A stretch of 64,000 bases of DNA from Thermosynechococcus vestitus BP-1 (GTDB lineage: Bacteria > Cyanobacteriota > Cyanobacteriia > Thermosynechococcales > Thermosynechococcaceae): the NCBI RefSeq assembly GCF_000011345.1, contig NC_004113.1, forward strand, positions 1,984,001 through 2,048,000. The letters are read 5' to 3'. The notes under the pieces are model-generated. The model was not told where the DNA came from. It did no database searches and worked only from the letters and a program-made list of their open reading frames with translations. Position numbers and translations under genes: made by a program. The number at the start of each line of letters is the position of its first letter. The stretch's first letter is position 1. Positions 46,007 to 55,743 of the stretch are shown piece by piece.

Positions 46007-46685
46007 CAAGGTGATCAAGCACCTCAAGGGCAGCACGACGAACCACTGCATCCCTTTCCTGTCCCAGTAGCAGATATAGCGCTTCCTGCACCTGGCGACG
46101 CTCTGCCCCCTCAGGGAGGCGAGCTAATTGGCGAATGGCCACTAGCCGATGCAGGGGCTGCGGATGGGTCAGATCAGTCAACCACTGGGACACCTGTTGG
46201 GTCTGCTGCTGCTGTTGCAGTTGACCGCTGATTGTGCCGAGAAGGGCAATGACACCCATCAGGAGGATGCCAAGGAGGACAAGGGCGACCACCAACCAGG
46301 GATCTGCTGTCTGCTGACCGATATGCAACAGGGTATAGGTACCTAAACAGGCCAGCAGACCCGCCACCACCGTAGACGCCAAGGGATGATGTAGCCATTG
46401 GTACATCCGTTGGCGAAGGTTTTGCCATAGGGTCAAAAGTCGGCGTTGCCAGCGACTGAGGAGAAAAATCGTACCCACACCACTCAGGGTTGCCAGCAGT
46501 AGGGGGCCGTCCGTTTGCCACAGGAGCTGGCCTGCCCCCAGGGCACCAATGAGTAGCAAAAGACGCTCCGACAGTAGATTAAAAACAAAAGATTTCCAGC
46601 GCAGCCGTTGCGATCGCCTTTGGCGCAGCGGAGTTGAGCGCCGGTGAGGTCGCGGCAAGGACCATTTCGCCCAAGAGGTAACCAT
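45993..46685 (-). CDS. Membrane protein with C-terminal HEAT-like repeats
   Basis: 230 residues. A basic N-terminus (RPHRRSTPLRQRRSQRLRW) precedes four hydrophobic segments in two pairs (about 40-75 and 100-155). The C-terminal approximately 70 residues (HRLVAIRQLARLPEGAERRQ; VVRRAALEVLDHLDDAS) are two HEAT-like helical repeats, a protein-binding scaffold. The stop overlaps the start of the D27-like gene. I infer that the two proteins act together at a membrane, but no function is known. Confidence 0.65.
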   Translation of the reverse strand: MVTSWAKWSLPRPHRRSTPLRQRRSQRLRWKSFVFNLLSERLLLLIGALGAGQLLWQTDGPLLLATLSGVGTIFLLSRWQRRLLTLWQNLRQRMYQWLHHPLASTVVAGLLACLGTYTLLHIGQQTADPWLVVALVLLGILLMGVIALLGTISGQLQQQQQTQQVSQWLTDLTHPQPLHRLVAIRQLARLPEGAERRQVQEALYLLLGQERDAVVRRAALEVLDHLDDAS

Positions 46686-46729
46686 AGGGTGGGTGTACTG
46701 CCAATTTGATGCCTTATTCTACCGTAATT

Positions 46730-48079
46730 CTACCGCCCCTCAGTTGGTCTGAATTGGCTGCTTGAGCCTTTCCAGCGTAGGATCACGACTTCTTCTCGCA
46801 GTTGCTCCTTAGTGGCACTGGCAAACCGTGTTCGGAAGAGATCCGTGCGCACAAACTCATAGCCCAGCGCCTGAGCAATGTCAGCCAATAACTGACCCGT
46901 AGGAATCATCACCCGCAAGTAGGAGGCTTGATCACCAACCACATAGGCGAGTTGCGCATTGGGGCGCAGCAGCGATCGCAGGGCAGCCAAGTGACGGGCC
47001 ATGCCACCAAAATAGAGTTTGGTGACTCTGCTGTAGAGTTTCTCAAAGCCAGAGGTCTTACCCAGTTGAATTCTGCGGCGCTCAATTGCATCCGCAATTG
47101 CCTGAATTTTAGGGTGATCTTGAATCCAGCGATCGTCATCATCCCCTTTATACACATTGCGAGTGTTAGAACGGATGAGACCCTTCTTAAGGGTTTGTAA
47201 ATCAGCCTTGGTTTTAATGAAGCCTAAGATCACCGACTCAAGGCGGGTTGTTCTGGTGTAGTCCTTTTCGTTGGGGTAAGGGGGTGAGGTGATCACCGCA
47301 TCAATCGACTGCGGGGGCAAGACCCTGTCAGGACCTCTTGCATCAGCCAGATAGACCTGGGCAGGGGTATCCTCTTGATCTTGCACCCGCCGCAAGTCCT
47401 CCACCATTTCACCAATCTTGGCCAGCCAAGCCCGAATCACTGGCGCATCAACCTTGGCTTTCGCAACACCCACTTCAGGCCCAAAACGTAAATTACTGAC
47501 GGCAAAAACAAGGGTGTGGGCGATCGCCAGCAACTGATGTCGATAGACCTTTTCTATTCTGTATTTCTCTAAGCAGTCAAGGAGTAACAATACCTTATGT
47601 AAGGGCACTGGGCTGATCGACCCCGCAAGGATGAGCTGATTTTGCTCTGGAGATAGTTGGCGTAGCGGTAGGTCAGCAATATCCGCTGCAAAAGGCACTG
47701 AGTCCTCTATTCCTTGCTGCCGCAGGATGTCAAGGGCAAGTTCTGCCACCTCCCAGGAGTGACTGTACAGTAAATCAGGATCAACCCTCCAATCGGTCTT
47801 TACGGATGTTGCAAAATGGGCGAAGGGATTGGCTTCCATACCCAACGATGGAATGCCTTGGCGCTTCGACTCAACCAACGTTGTCCCTGTGCCACAAAAG
47901 GGGTCTAGGATGACACTCCCTTCATTCAAGCCAAAGTCTTCTATGTAACCCCTCACAAGATGGGGTGGATAGGACAGCACAAACCGATACCAGTCATGGA
48001 AGGCGCGGTCTTGCTCATCGATCTTGTTGAGATTGCTGTTGTTCCTAGGGATTTTTGTGTGCTTAGAATTTTGAGGCAA
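46730..48079 (-). CDS. DNA methyltransferase (N4-cytosine/N6-adenine type)
   Basis: 449 residues. The SAM-binding motif VILDPFCGTGTTLVESKRQG is near residue 57 and the catalytic TSPPYPNEKDYTRTT near residue 265. TSPP(Y) fits amino-methyltransferases, most often m4C. The approximately 190-residue insert between them may hold the target-recognition part. No restriction endonuclease is adjacent, so it looks like an orphan methylase. The start is not firm; an Asn/Lys-rich N-terminus (MPQNSKHTKIPRNNSNLNK) precedes the conserved RFVLSYPPHLVRGYIEDF. Recognition site unknown. Confidence 0.82.
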   Translation of the reverse strand: MPQNSKHTKIPRNNSNLNKIDEQDRAFHDWYRFVLSYPPHLVRGYIEDFGLNEGSVILDPFCGTGTTLVESKRQGIPSLGMEANPFAHFATSVKTDWRVDPDLLYSHSWEVAELALDILRQQGIEDSVPFAADIADLPLRQLSPEQNQLILAGSISPVPLHKVLLLLDCLEKYRIEKVYRHQLLAIAHTLVFAVSNLRFGPEVGVAKAKVDAPVIRAWLAKIGEMVEDLRRVQDQEDTPAQVYLADARGPDRVLPPQSIDAVITSPPYPNEKDYTRTTRLESVILGFIKTKADLQTLKKGLIRSNTRNVYKGDDDDRWIQDHPKIQAIADAIERRRIQLGKTSGFEKLYSRVTKLYFGGMARHLAALRSLLRPNAQLAYVVGDQASYLRVMIPTGQLLADIAQALGYEFVRTDLFRTRFASATKEQLREEVVILRWKGSSSQFRPTEGR

Positions 48080-48232
48080 CTCAACTCCTGTGGCAATTTG
48101 CTCATCATGCTCTCAGTATATTTCTCTAAGTCTATGAAAAAATTGACTGCTTTGGCAGGGGGTTATTTCCCTGTGCAAAAAGCGTACAATCTCTAGACCG
48201 GTTTGCGGCATTTTTGATCCGATTGAGGCCGT

Positions 48233-48799
48233 TTAGGGGAGAGGTTGAATCTCAGCGCGAAAGCCATTGACCTCCATAAAAGCCCGCATTTGGGTGGCAT
48301 TGGCCTCATTTTGGAAACTGCCTACTTGCAGGACACGGCGCTGGCCAAGGGTAATGGGGATAACTTCGGGAACAAGGGATCGCAGGCGTTCTTGATTGGC
48401 CACATCCTCCTCCCGTAAATCTAAAACAATCACCCGAAACCGCGTTCTGGGGGCTACCGGCGCTAGGGTTGCTAACTCGGCATCAGACATCTCTGGTGGG
48501 GGGGGCAATTGATTCATGGCGCGATCGCTCCCCACAAATCCCATTGGAATCGGCACACGGGGCACCGGCAATCGTTCCAGGGAGCTCTCCAGCGGCGGCG
48601 GTGGGGGGGGAATTGGCGCAGTACTCACCTCTGGGGCAGGCACGGGAATGGGGATGACGGTATTCACCTCTGGCGGTGGCACGGGGATAGGAATCGGTTC
48701 TGCCGCCCATACGGGCGTCCCCCAACCCATTAGGATCAAACATAGATGACTCAACCACGGCTGGGAGTGAATGCTGAAACGGCTCATCAAAGACTTCAT
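48233..48799 (-). CDS. Secreted proline-rich protein with SPOR-like C-terminus
   Basis: 188 residues from ATG 48799. A Sec signal (LSHLCLILMGWGTPVWAAE) is followed by a Pro-rich repeat region with IPIPVP and PPEVNT / APEVST units and a polyproline run, then a C-terminal domain, RFRVIVLDLREEDVANQERL and VLQVGSFQNEANATQMRAFM, resembling an SPOR domain that binds peptidoglycan. Probably envelope located. Divergent from thiE. Confidence 0.68.
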   Translation of the reverse strand: MKSLMSRFSIHSQPWLSHLCLILMGWGTPVWAAEPIPIPVPPPEVNTVIPIPVPAPEVSTAPIPPPPPPLESSLERLPVPRVPIPMGFVGSDRAMNQLPPPPEMSDAELATLAPVAPRTRFRVIVLDLREEDVANQERLRSLVPEVIPITLGQRRVLQVGSFQNEANATQMRAFMEVNGFRAEIQPLP

Positions 48800-48871
48800 T
48801 GCCCTATCAACAATGGCGATGAACGGTGAACAGAACTGTGTTGATTCTTTTCTGTGGGGATCGGACGTGCT

Positions 48872-49927
48872 ATGCAAAATTTAGCTCCCGCCTCTGAGGG
48901 GCAACGCCTCCGGCGGATTCTGGATGCCAATCTTGACCGTGCCCGCGAAGGTCTGCGGGTGATTGAGGAATGGTGCCGCTTTGGCCGCGAAGATGCTGCC
49001 CTCAGTGCAGAATGTAAAGATTTGCGCCAAACCCTAGGTCGCTACCATACTGAGGAGTTGCGGGCGGCACGGCAGACGGATCAGGATCCGGGGACGGCCC
49101 TGAGTCATCCCCAGGAGCGCGATCGCCCGACCCTCAACGCAGTGCTTACCGCCAACTTTGCCCGTGTCCAAGAAGCCCTACGGGTGATTGAGGAGTATGG
49201 GAAATTAACGGATACTGAGCTGAGTGAAACCGCTAAAGCCCTACGCTATCGCGTTTACATTCTGGAGCAGGCACTGACCCTCAATCCGCTGCAAGCTCGA
49301 CTGCGACAACTGCAAGGGGCGAAGCTTTATCTGGTGACCGCCCCCAGCGATCGCCTACTGGAAATTGTTGAAGCTGCCCTAAAGGGGGGATTGCCCCTGG
49401 TACAATACCGGGATAAAACCAGCGATGATCATACCCGCCTGACAACGGCTCGCCAGTTGCAAGCCCTCTGCCAACGCTACGGCGCCCTGTTCCTGGTCAA
49501 CGATCGCGTGGATATTGCCCTTGGCGCCAACGCCGATGGCGTGCACCTCGGACAGATGGATATTCCCATGGAATTGGCGCGCCAAATTCTAGGGCGCGAT
49601 CGCCTGGTGGGACGGTCTACCACCAATGCGCAAGAACTGGAGCGGGCCATTGCTGAAGGTGCCGATTATGTGGGTGTTGGACCGATTTTTGCTACCCCCA
49701 CCAAACCTGGTAAAGCGGCTGTGGGTTTTGACTATCTGCAATACGCCCGCAAACATGCCCCGATGCCCCAGTTTGCCATTGGCGGCATTGATCTGAGCAA
49801 CATTGAGGAGGTCATCAAGGCAGGGGCCACTCAGGTAGCCGTTGTCCGCGCCATTATGGCTGCGGCGGATCCCGAGGCAACCACCCGAGAATTATTACGA
49901 CGCTTATCTCAAGGGGAACCATCATGA
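48872..49927 (+). CDS. thiE: Thiamine-phosphate synthase with N-terminal extension
   Basis: 351 residues from ATG 48872. The C-terminal approximately 210 residues are the TIM barrel: LVQYRDKTSDDHTRL, LFLVNDRVDIALGANADGVHLGQ, VGRSTTNAQELERA, YVGVGPIFATPTKP and FAIGGIDLSNI. It joins HMP-PP and THZ-P. The N-terminal approximately 130 residues, with two related motifs (RAREGLRVIEEWCRFG; RVQEALRVIEEYGKL), are the extra domain found in cyanobacterial ThiE. It overlaps the next gene by ATGA. No TPP riboswitch is evident in the short upstream gap. Confidence 0.93.
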   Translation: MQNLAPASEGQRLRRILDANLDRAREGLRVIEEWCRFGREDAALSAECKDLRQTLGRYHTEELRAARQTDQDPGTALSHPQERDRPTLNAVLTANFARVQEALRVIEEYGKLTDTELSETAKALRYRVYILEQALTLNPLQARLRQLQGAKLYLVTAPSDRLLEIVEAALKGGLPLVQYRDKTSDDHTRLTTARQLQALCQRYGALFLVNDRVDIALGANADGVHLGQMDIPMELARQILGRDRLVGRSTTNAQELERAIAEGADYVGVGPIFATPTKPGKAAVGFDYLQYARKHAPMPQFAIGGIDLSNIEEVIKAGATQVAVVRAIMAAADPEATTRELLRRLSQGEPS

Positions 49928-51114
49928 CCTCAGCGGCTGAGATTACTGCTGCTGTGCGGCAACTGTACAATACCTATCCTTTTCCCCCGGAACCGCTCCT
50001 TGATGAGCCCCCACCGGGGTACAACTGGCGCTGGTCTTGGCCGGCAGCCTATAGCTTTTGCACAGGGCGTTATCCTTCCCAATTGGATGTTGCCATTCTC
50101 GATGCCGGCTGTGGCACCGGTGTGGGGACTGAATATCTCGCCCATTTGAATCCGCAGGCAAAGATTACTGCTTTGGATCTCAGTGAGGCTGCTTTGGCGA
50201 TTGCCTGCGAACGCTGCCGGCGATCGGGCGCCACCAATGTCCAATTTCACCACCTGAGCCTAGAGGAGGTGGCGCAACTGGGGCAAACGTTCCAGATGAT
50301 TAACTGTGTCGGGGTGCTGCACCACCTGCCGGAGCCGCAGCGGGGGATTCAAGCCCTTGCCGATGTCCTTGCCCCCGGCGGCATTGTTCATATCTTTGTC
50401 TATGGTGAATACGGTCGCTGGGAAATTAAGCTGATGCAGCAGGCCATTGCCCTTCTTCAGGGGAGCGATCGCCACAACTATCGCGAGGGAGTGGCCATTG
50501 GACGACAACTCTTTGCGGCATTGCCGGAGAACAATCGCCTGAAAAAGCGGGAGCAGGAGCGCTGGAGTCTTGAGAATCAGCGGGATGAATGCTTTGCCGA
50601 TATGTATGTGCATCCCCAGGAAATTGACTACACGATCGCCAGCCTATTTGAGCTCATTCGTGCCTCAGGCCTAGAATTTATCGGCTTTTCCAACCCCCAA
50701 GTTTGGCAGCTCGAGCGGCTATTGGGCAGCCAACCCGAACTGTTGCAACGGGCACAGCAGCTCGACCCCATCCAGCAATATCAACTCATTGAGTGCCTTG
50801 ACCCAGAGGCCATGACCCACTTTGAATTCTTTTTGGCTAAGCCGCCACTGCCGCGTCACGATTGGGCAGCAGATCGGGAACTCTTGGCAGCAATTCCCTG
50901 GCGCCACCCTTGCATTGACGGTTGGCCAGGGGCCTGTGTCTTTAACTGCCACTATGAGGTGATTCATCTCAACCAGGCCGAACAGGAGTTCTTGAACGCC
51001 GCTAGCGGTAAGGCAACCGTGGCTGAGTTATTGGCACAACAGCCAGACTTTAACCTTGCGGAGGTGCGCTCTCTCCTTGCGCGGCACTTACTTCTTTTGG
51101 GAGTCAAAGAATGA
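49924..51114 (+). CDS. Class I SAM-dependent methyltransferase
   Basis: 396 residues. Motif I is VAILDAGCGTGVGTEYLAHL (about residue 58), followed by ALDLSEAALAIA and NCVGVLHHLPEPQRG. The C-terminal approximately 150 residues, ending LNAASGKATVAELLAQQPDF and LLARHLLLLG, look like a helical/winged domain. The substrate is unknown. The gene overlaps thiE and ygfZ by four bases on each side, so the three are one translational unit. Confidence 0.82.
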   Translation: MTSAAEITAAVRQLYNTYPFPPEPLLDEPPPGYNWRWSWPAAYSFCTGRYPSQLDVAILDAGCGTGVGTEYLAHLNPQAKITALDLSEAALAIACERCRRSGATNVQFHHLSLEEVAQLGQTFQMINCVGVLHHLPEPQRGIQALADVLAPGGIVHIFVYGEYGRWEIKLMQQAIALLQGSDRHNYREGVAIGRQLFAALPENNRLKKREQERWSLENQRDECFADMYVHPQEIDYTIASLFELIRASGLEFIGFSNPQVWQLERLLGSQPELLQRAQQLDPIQQYQLIECLDPEAMTHFEFFLAKPPLPRHDWAADRELLAAIPWRHPCIDGWPGACVFNCHYEVIHLNQAEQEFLNAASGKATVAELLAQQPDFNLAEVRSLLARHLLLLGVKE

Positions 51115-52052
51115 CAGATCTACTGGAAACAGTCTCTACCAGTGGTGCGGTCTACGATTGCAGTCATTGGGGGCGGCTGCGCCTCACGGGGGGCGATCGC
51201 CTGCAGTTTTTGCACAATCAAAGCTCAAATAACTGCCTGGTTCTGCAAGCCGGTCAAGGGGCTGACACCGTTTTCCTGACCTCGACGGCCCGCACCCTTG
51301 ATCTTGTCACGCTCCTGGTCCATCAGGAGTGGGTGGATCTACTGGTATCACCGCAGCGCCGCGAGTTTCTCCTCAAGTGGCTTGAGAAGTACATTTTCTT
51401 TGGCGATGATGTCCAACTCAGCGATCGCACCCCTGAGAGCTACTGCTATCGAGTTTTTGGGAGCGTTGCTGCAAAGATAACTGCCCAGTTTGGCCTAGAC
51501 CCCCTGGCCAATCCCTACGATCATGTCACTATCCCCCATGCAGATGCCCCCCTAACCCTTGCTGCCACCAGTGGCTTAGCCATTCCCGGTTTAACCCTTT
51601 GGAGCGATCGCCCCCTCAGGGATCTCCTGAGCCCCTATCCCCAACTCAGTGACGCCGACTGGGAGCACCTGCGCATCCGCCAAGGCCGACCCGCTGCCGA
51701 TGCCGAACTCACCGAAGAGTACAACCCCCTAGAAGCACGGTTAGGGCATACCATTTCCTTTAATAAGGGCTGCTATATCGGCCAAGAGACAATCGCTCGT
51801 CTGAACACCTACCAAGGGGTCAAACAACACCTCTGGGGACTGGAATTAACTGCCACAGTGACACCACCCACACCCTTAATCTTAGAGGGTGAAAAAGTGG
51901 GTCTTGTTACCAGTTGCACTCCCCTAGGGAAGGGTGCCTTCGGCCTTGGGTATGTGCGCACAAAAGTGGGTGGGCCTGGCTTAACGTTGCACACCCCAGA
52001 GGGCGTCATGGCCCAAGTGGTTGAGGTACCCTTCTTAGGAACCGTTGTCTAA
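51111..52052 (+). CDS. ygfZ: Folate-binding protein YgfZ (GcvT-like)
   Basis: 313 residues. The YgfZ/CAF17 signature is clear in NKGCYIGQETIARLNTYQG, with the conserved Cys. The N-terminal GcvT-like fold has LRLTGGDRLQFLHNQSSN. The family uses tetrahydrofolate and helps assemble or repair [4Fe-4S] proteins. It follows the methyltransferase with ATGA overlap. Distinguished from GcvT by length and by the KGCYIGQE motif. Confidence 0.9.
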   Translation: MTDLLETVSTSGAVYDCSHWGRLRLTGGDRLQFLHNQSSNNCLVLQAGQGADTVFLTSTARTLDLVTLLVHQEWVDLLVSPQRREFLLKWLEKYIFFGDDVQLSDRTPESYCYRVFGSVAAKITAQFGLDPLANPYDHVTIPHADAPLTLAATSGLAIPGLTLWSDRPLRDLLSPYPQLSDADWEHLRIRQGRPAADAELTEEYNPLEARLGHTISFNKGCYIGQETIARLNTYQGVKQHLWGLELTATVTPPTPLILEGEKVGLVTSCTPLGKGAFGLGYVRTKVGGPGLTLHTPEGVMAQVVEVPFLGTVV

Positions 52053-52125
52053 AAATACTCTCATTAGAGAATGTTATAATCCAATCGGCTCGTGCAGACA
52101 TTTACTGACCGAAGGAAGGAAGCCT

Positions 52126-52536
52126 ATGGCCACGGCACAGGTATTAGCGTTCATGCAAAAGACCGCTGAAGACGCCCAACTGCGGGATGAATTAGAAAAA
52201 CTGCTGGGGGTCGGAGATGGCAACATTAGTGAGGCTGCTGAACTAGATGCCGAGGAGCTGGCGGCGCTGCGGGGGGAAATGGCGCCGAAAGTCGTGGATT
52301 TTGCCAGTCAGCATGGGTTTGAATTTTCCACCGCTGAGCTCATTCAGGTGGTTGATTCCTTTGCCCAGCACCAAGCAGGGGAAATGAGTGATGAGGAGTT
52401 TTCAGGCATTTTAGGTGTTCCAGTGAACAGGGATCACACTGACCACAAAACTAGAGTAGCCAATCCGCTCCAGCGCCTCGCCCGTTATCTGAGCAAAACC
52501 TATCTGGGTATTGGTGCGGATGAGGAGAGCGAATAA
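52126..52536 (+). CDS. Nif11-domain-like small protein
   Basis: 136 residues from ATG 52126, with GAAGGAAGGAAG just upstream. The N-terminal part ([39 protein letters not shown]) matches the Nif11-type leader fold. The acidic middle is followed by a C-terminal segment, [20 protein letters not shown], without a double-Gly cleavage site or Cys/Ser/Thr-rich core, so it is probably not a RiPP precursor. Function unknown. The stop overlaps the yvcK start. Confidence 0.7.
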   Translation: MATAQVLAFMQKTAEDAQLRDELEKLLGVGDGNISEAAELDAEELAALRGEMAPKVVDFASQHGFEFSTAELIQVVDSFAQHQAGEMSDEEFSGILGVPVNRDHTDHKTRVANPLQRLARYLSKTYLGIGADEESE

Positions 52537-53869
52537 GGCTCAACAGCTCTCAGCAAAGCTACGGCCGGCCCGTCGGAACATTCGTCTGTGGTCCCAATGG
52601 CTGCTCCCAGGGTTACTGGTAAAGCGATGGCTGCTCATTAGTGCAGTCGGGGTTCTGCTTGCGAGTCTCGGCTTTGCCATTAGCATCAATCTCACCCCTA
52701 TTTATTACTTCTTGCAATTTCTGGAGCAGTTCCTCCAGAGTGTGGCGCGTTTTGTACCCAGTTACATCAGTGGCCCTTTGCTGCTCCTTGGGGGGTTGGC
52801 ACTGATTGCTTGGGGGTATGCACGCACCCTGGGTTCCATTACAGAAGTGCTGTTGCCAGAAGACGATAAAGCCCTGGTGGAGCGACTCCTCACCTATCGG
52901 CGCCTGGGGCGAGGACCGAAGATTGTTGCCATTGGGGGTGGGACGGGGCTGTCAACCCTCCTGCGGGGACTGAAGCTCTATAGTTCCAATATCACCGCCA
53001 TTGTGACGATGGCCGATGATGGTGGCTCATCCGGGCGCCTGCGCCGGGAAATCGGGGTGCTGCCACCGGGGGATATTCGCAACTGCTTGGCGGCTTTGGC
53101 GGATGAGGAAAAAATTGTTACCGAACTGTTTCAGTACCGCTTTGAGGCGGGCGATGGCTTGGCGGGACATAGTTTTGGCAATTTGTTTCTGACGGCAATG
53201 ACCAATATCACCGGGGATCTGGAGCGGGCGATCGCCACCAGTTCAGCCGTCCTGGCCATTCGCGGTCAAGTGTTGCCAGCCACCCTAACAGATATGACCC
53301 TTTGGGCACGTCTTGCCGATGGTCGCCTGGTTCATGGAGAATCCAACATCACAGCTGCCCGAGGCAAAATTATCGAAATTGGCTGCTCGCCCCCAGCCCC
53401 CAAAGCCCTGCCCCGCGCCATTCAAGCCCTCCGTGACGCCGACTACATTATTCTTGGCCCCGGCAGTCTCTACACCAGTATCATTCCCAATCTCTTGGTG
53501 CCTGAGATTGCCCAAGCCCTCGCAGAACGCCAGTGCCCCTGTGTGTATGTCTGCAACATTATGACGCAGCCGGGGGAAACCGATGGCTACACCGTTGGTG
53601 ACCATGTGCGTGCTCTTGACGCCGTTACGGGCGATCGCCTGTTCGATGCCGTGCTGGTGCAAAAATATCCCCCCAGTGCCGCTCACCTTGAACGCTATGG
53701 GCAGCAGGGCAGTACCGTTGTGGCCATTGATCGGGAAGAACTCGCTCGCCAAAACTGCCGGCTGATCCTTGCGGATGTCATGGATGAATCCACACCCACC
53801 GTGCGCCATCATTCGCAAAAGTTAGCGGCGATTCTGATGCGCTGGTATCAGCGGGTGCGATCGCTCTAG
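52520..53869 (+). CDS. yvcK: YvcK/CofD-like protein with N-terminal membrane helices
   Basis: 449 residues from ATG 52520. Two hydrophobic helices ([38 protein letters not shown]) precede the YvcK core: [51 protein letters not shown] and [18 protein letters not shown]. YvcK proteins bind UDP-sugars and affect cell-wall growth on gluconeogenic substrates. The membrane anchor is usual in cyanobacteria. The start lies 17 bases inside the Nif11-like gene. Confidence 0.9.
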   Translation: MRRANKAQQLSAKLRPARRNIRLWSQWLLPGLLVKRWLLISAVGVLLASLGFAISINLTPIYYFLQFLEQFLQSVARFVPSYISGPLLLLGGLALIAWGYARTLGSITEVLLPEDDKALVERLLTYRRLGRGPKIVAIGGGTGLSTLLRGLKLYSSNITAIVTMADDGGSSGRLRREIGVLPPGDIRNCLAALADEEKIVTELFQYRFEAGDGLAGHSFGNLFLTAMTNITGDLERAIATSSAVLAIRGQVLPATLTDMTLWARLADGRLVHGESNITAARGKIIEIGCSPPAPKALPRAIQALRDADYIILGPGSLYTSIIPNLLVPEIAQALAERQCPCVYVCNIMTQPGETDGYTVGDHVRALDAVTGDRLFDAVLVQKYPPSAAHLERYGQQGSTVVAIDREELARQNCRLILADVMDESTPTVRHHSQKLAAILMRWYQRVRSL

Positions 53870-53932
53870 CCTTGTGCCCTGGGAAGGTGATCCCTAATAA
53901 TAGAACCGTTGCCCTTGGGTCTGTGGCCTGCC

Positions 53933-54523
53933 ATGTCCTTGGAACTGCTGCGATCGCTGGTGTGGATGGATTACCGCCTTGCGGTGCTCTTTACCGTGGT
54001 TATTCCCTTGATCTTGCTGCTGTGGTCAACGATTCAAAACGTGCCAGCCATTACCCAACTCCTGATTATCTACTGGCGAGTCTCTAGTCTGTTGGCAATT
54101 ACCGTGTATCTGATGATGCCACAGTGGCCAGTGGCCTACGTCACAGGATGGATGGCCTTGGTGTTGATTCCCATTAGTCTCTGGTTTTGGGTGGATCTCA
54201 ATGAAGAAATTAGCGATCGCCAAGATTTGATTGGTCAGGTCTTTAGTAGCTGGCGCTGGGGGGTAACCCTCTACTGTGTTCTTGCCGCCATTGCTCAGGC
54301 CTTTTATCTGCGCTGTGGGTTTGTTGCTGGCGCCGTTCAGACTCCCAGCTGCCAAGTCTGGCTCGAGCCCCCTCTGATGTTCAAAGAGATTTTCCATGCC
54401 CAAGCCCGCGCTGGTACCCTTGGCTTCTTTGCGGCAGTTGCCCTGATCATCTATATGCTCTATCTCAGCTACTTTGTGTTTGTGCGCTTACCTAAGCAGG
54501 GGCGATCGGCCACGGGGCTATAG
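53933..54523 (+). CDS. DUF3177 family membrane protein
   Basis: 196 residues from ATG 53933 (MSLELLRSLVWMDYRLAVLF). At least five hydrophobic segments. The sequence, with LIIYWRVSSLLAITVYLMM and SLWFWVDLNEEISDRQD, fits the cyanobacterial DUF3177 family, whose role I do not know. It precedes the next gene by three bases and probably shares its transcript. Confidence 0.75.
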   Translation: MSLELLRSLVWMDYRLAVLFTVVIPLILLLWSTIQNVPAITQLLIIYWRVSSLLAITVYLMMPQWPVAYVTGWMALVLIPISLWFWVDLNEEISDRQDLIGQVFSSWRWGVTLYCVLAAIAQAFYLRCGFVAGAVQTPSCQVWLEPPLMFKEIFHAQARAGTLGFFAAVALIIYMLYLSYFVFVRLPKQGRSATGL

Positions 54524-54526
54524 CCT

Positions 54527-55183
54527 ATGCCGCTGCCACGCATTCTTGAACCCGAGGTCATGGAGACGCCAGAAACCGCCGCTGCCTATGATGCGATGGA
54601 TTTTACTGCCGTTAATACTGCCTTCTGTGACGATTTAGCCGCAGTCTTACCCAGAGTTGACCAACCTCTCAAGGTTTTGGATGTGGGGACGGGCAACGGC
54701 CGAATTCTACAACTGCTGCACCAACGCTACCCCCATTGGCAACTGACAGGGATTGACCTCAGTCCAGCCATGCTGGCGATCGCCCGCCACCACAGTCCAC
54801 AACTGAACTTTATTGAAGGGGATGCCAAAACTTTGCCCTTTGCCGCCGCCAGCTTTGATGTGGTCATCAGCAATAGCCTTGTCCACCACCTCGCCGATCC
54901 TCAACCTGCCCTAGGGGAAATGCTGCGGGTGCTCCGTCCCCAGGGCACCCTATTTATTCGCGATCTCTGTCGTCCGCAAACGCTGGCAGAACTGCGAGCC
55001 TTGGTTGAGCAATATGCTGGCCAAGACACCCCTCAACAGCAAAAACTTTTTGCTGACTCCCTCCATGCGGCACTGACCCTAAGGGAAATGCGGCATCTCT
55101 TGAGAACATTGCCGCAGTCGCCGCAGCGGTGGCAAGCCATCCTCACCTCCGATCGCCATTGGACGGTCGTGGCGCAGCGCTAA
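54527..55183 (+). CDS. Class I SAM-dependent methyltransferase
   Basis: 218 residues. LKVLDVGTGNGRILQLLHQR is motif I, then LTGIDLSPAMLAIARHH, FIEGDAKTLPFAAASFDVVI and SLVHHLADPQPALGEMLRVL, as in UbiE/methyltransferase-11 proteins. The substrate is unknown. Its TAA stop shares one base with the ATG of the next gene (TAATG), which implies coupling. Confidence 0.85.
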   Translation: MPLPRILEPEVMETPETAAAYDAMDFTAVNTAFCDDLAAVLPRVDQPLKVLDVGTGNGRILQLLHQRYPHWQLTGIDLSPAMLAIARHHSPQLNFIEGDAKTLPFAAASFDVVISNSLVHHLADPQPALGEMLRVLRPQGTLFIRDLCRPQTLAELRALVEQYAGQDTPQQQKLFADSLHAALTLREMRHLLRTLPQSPQRWQAILTSDRHWTVVAQR

Positions 55184-55743
55184 TGAACCAACGGCAATAC
55201 TTTATGGCTTTGTTGCCCAATGCTAAAATTCAGGCTGACGTGACCTGCCTCAAGCAGTATTGTTGCGATCGCTACCAAACCCAAGCAGCACTGCGCTCTC
55301 CCCCCCATGTTACCCTCTATCCCCCCTTTTGGTGGCCGGATGCGGCAGTCGCAGATCTGGAGCAAGCCCTAGAAACCTTTTCCTGCCAAGCCGCTCCAGT
55401 GGAATTAATCTTCGATGGCTTTGCTGCCTTTGCACCGCGAGTCATTTATATTCACGTGGCACCCACCCCAGCGCTAAAAGACCTCCAAGCACAGCTCATC
55501 AAAGCAGTAGTGAAGCCCCTAAAGCTTCCCCCTACGCAACGCCATCCCTTTACCCCCCACATGACGATTGCCTTTCGCGATTTAACCAAGGAGAACTTTC
55601 GCCACGCCTGGGCGGAATTTCAGAAGAAACCCTTTGCTGCCCGTTGTTGGGTATCCCACCTCACACTGCTAGTGCACAATGGCCGACGCTGGCAGGTCTA
55701 TCGTGAATTTTTGTTAAGAAATCTTGCCTCTGATGCCCCTTGA
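55183..55743 (+). CDS. 2H phosphoesterase (2'-5' RNA ligase-like)
   Basis: 186 residues. The two HxT motifs of 2H phosphoesterases are seen in SPPHVTLYPPFWW and TPHMTIAFRDL, about 85 residues apart. Members hydrolyse cyclic or 2'-5' phosphodiester bonds in RNA or nucleotides. It starts at the TAATG junction with the methyltransferase. Function inferred from fold only. Confidence 0.85.
   Translation: MNQRQYFMALLPNAKIQADVTCLKQYCCDRYQTQAALRSPPHVTLYPPFWWPDAAVADLEQALETFSCQAAPVELIFDGFAAFAPRVIYIHVAPTPALKDLQAQLIKAVVKPLKLPPTQRHPFTPHMTIAFRDLTKENFRHAWAEFQKKPFAARCWVSHLTLLVHNGRRWQVYREFLLRNLASDAP

Noticed and set aside
48800-48871. Possible TPP riboswitch before thiE
   Set aside because: The gap is only about 70 bases between divergent genes, and I see no conserved TPP-aptamer sequence.
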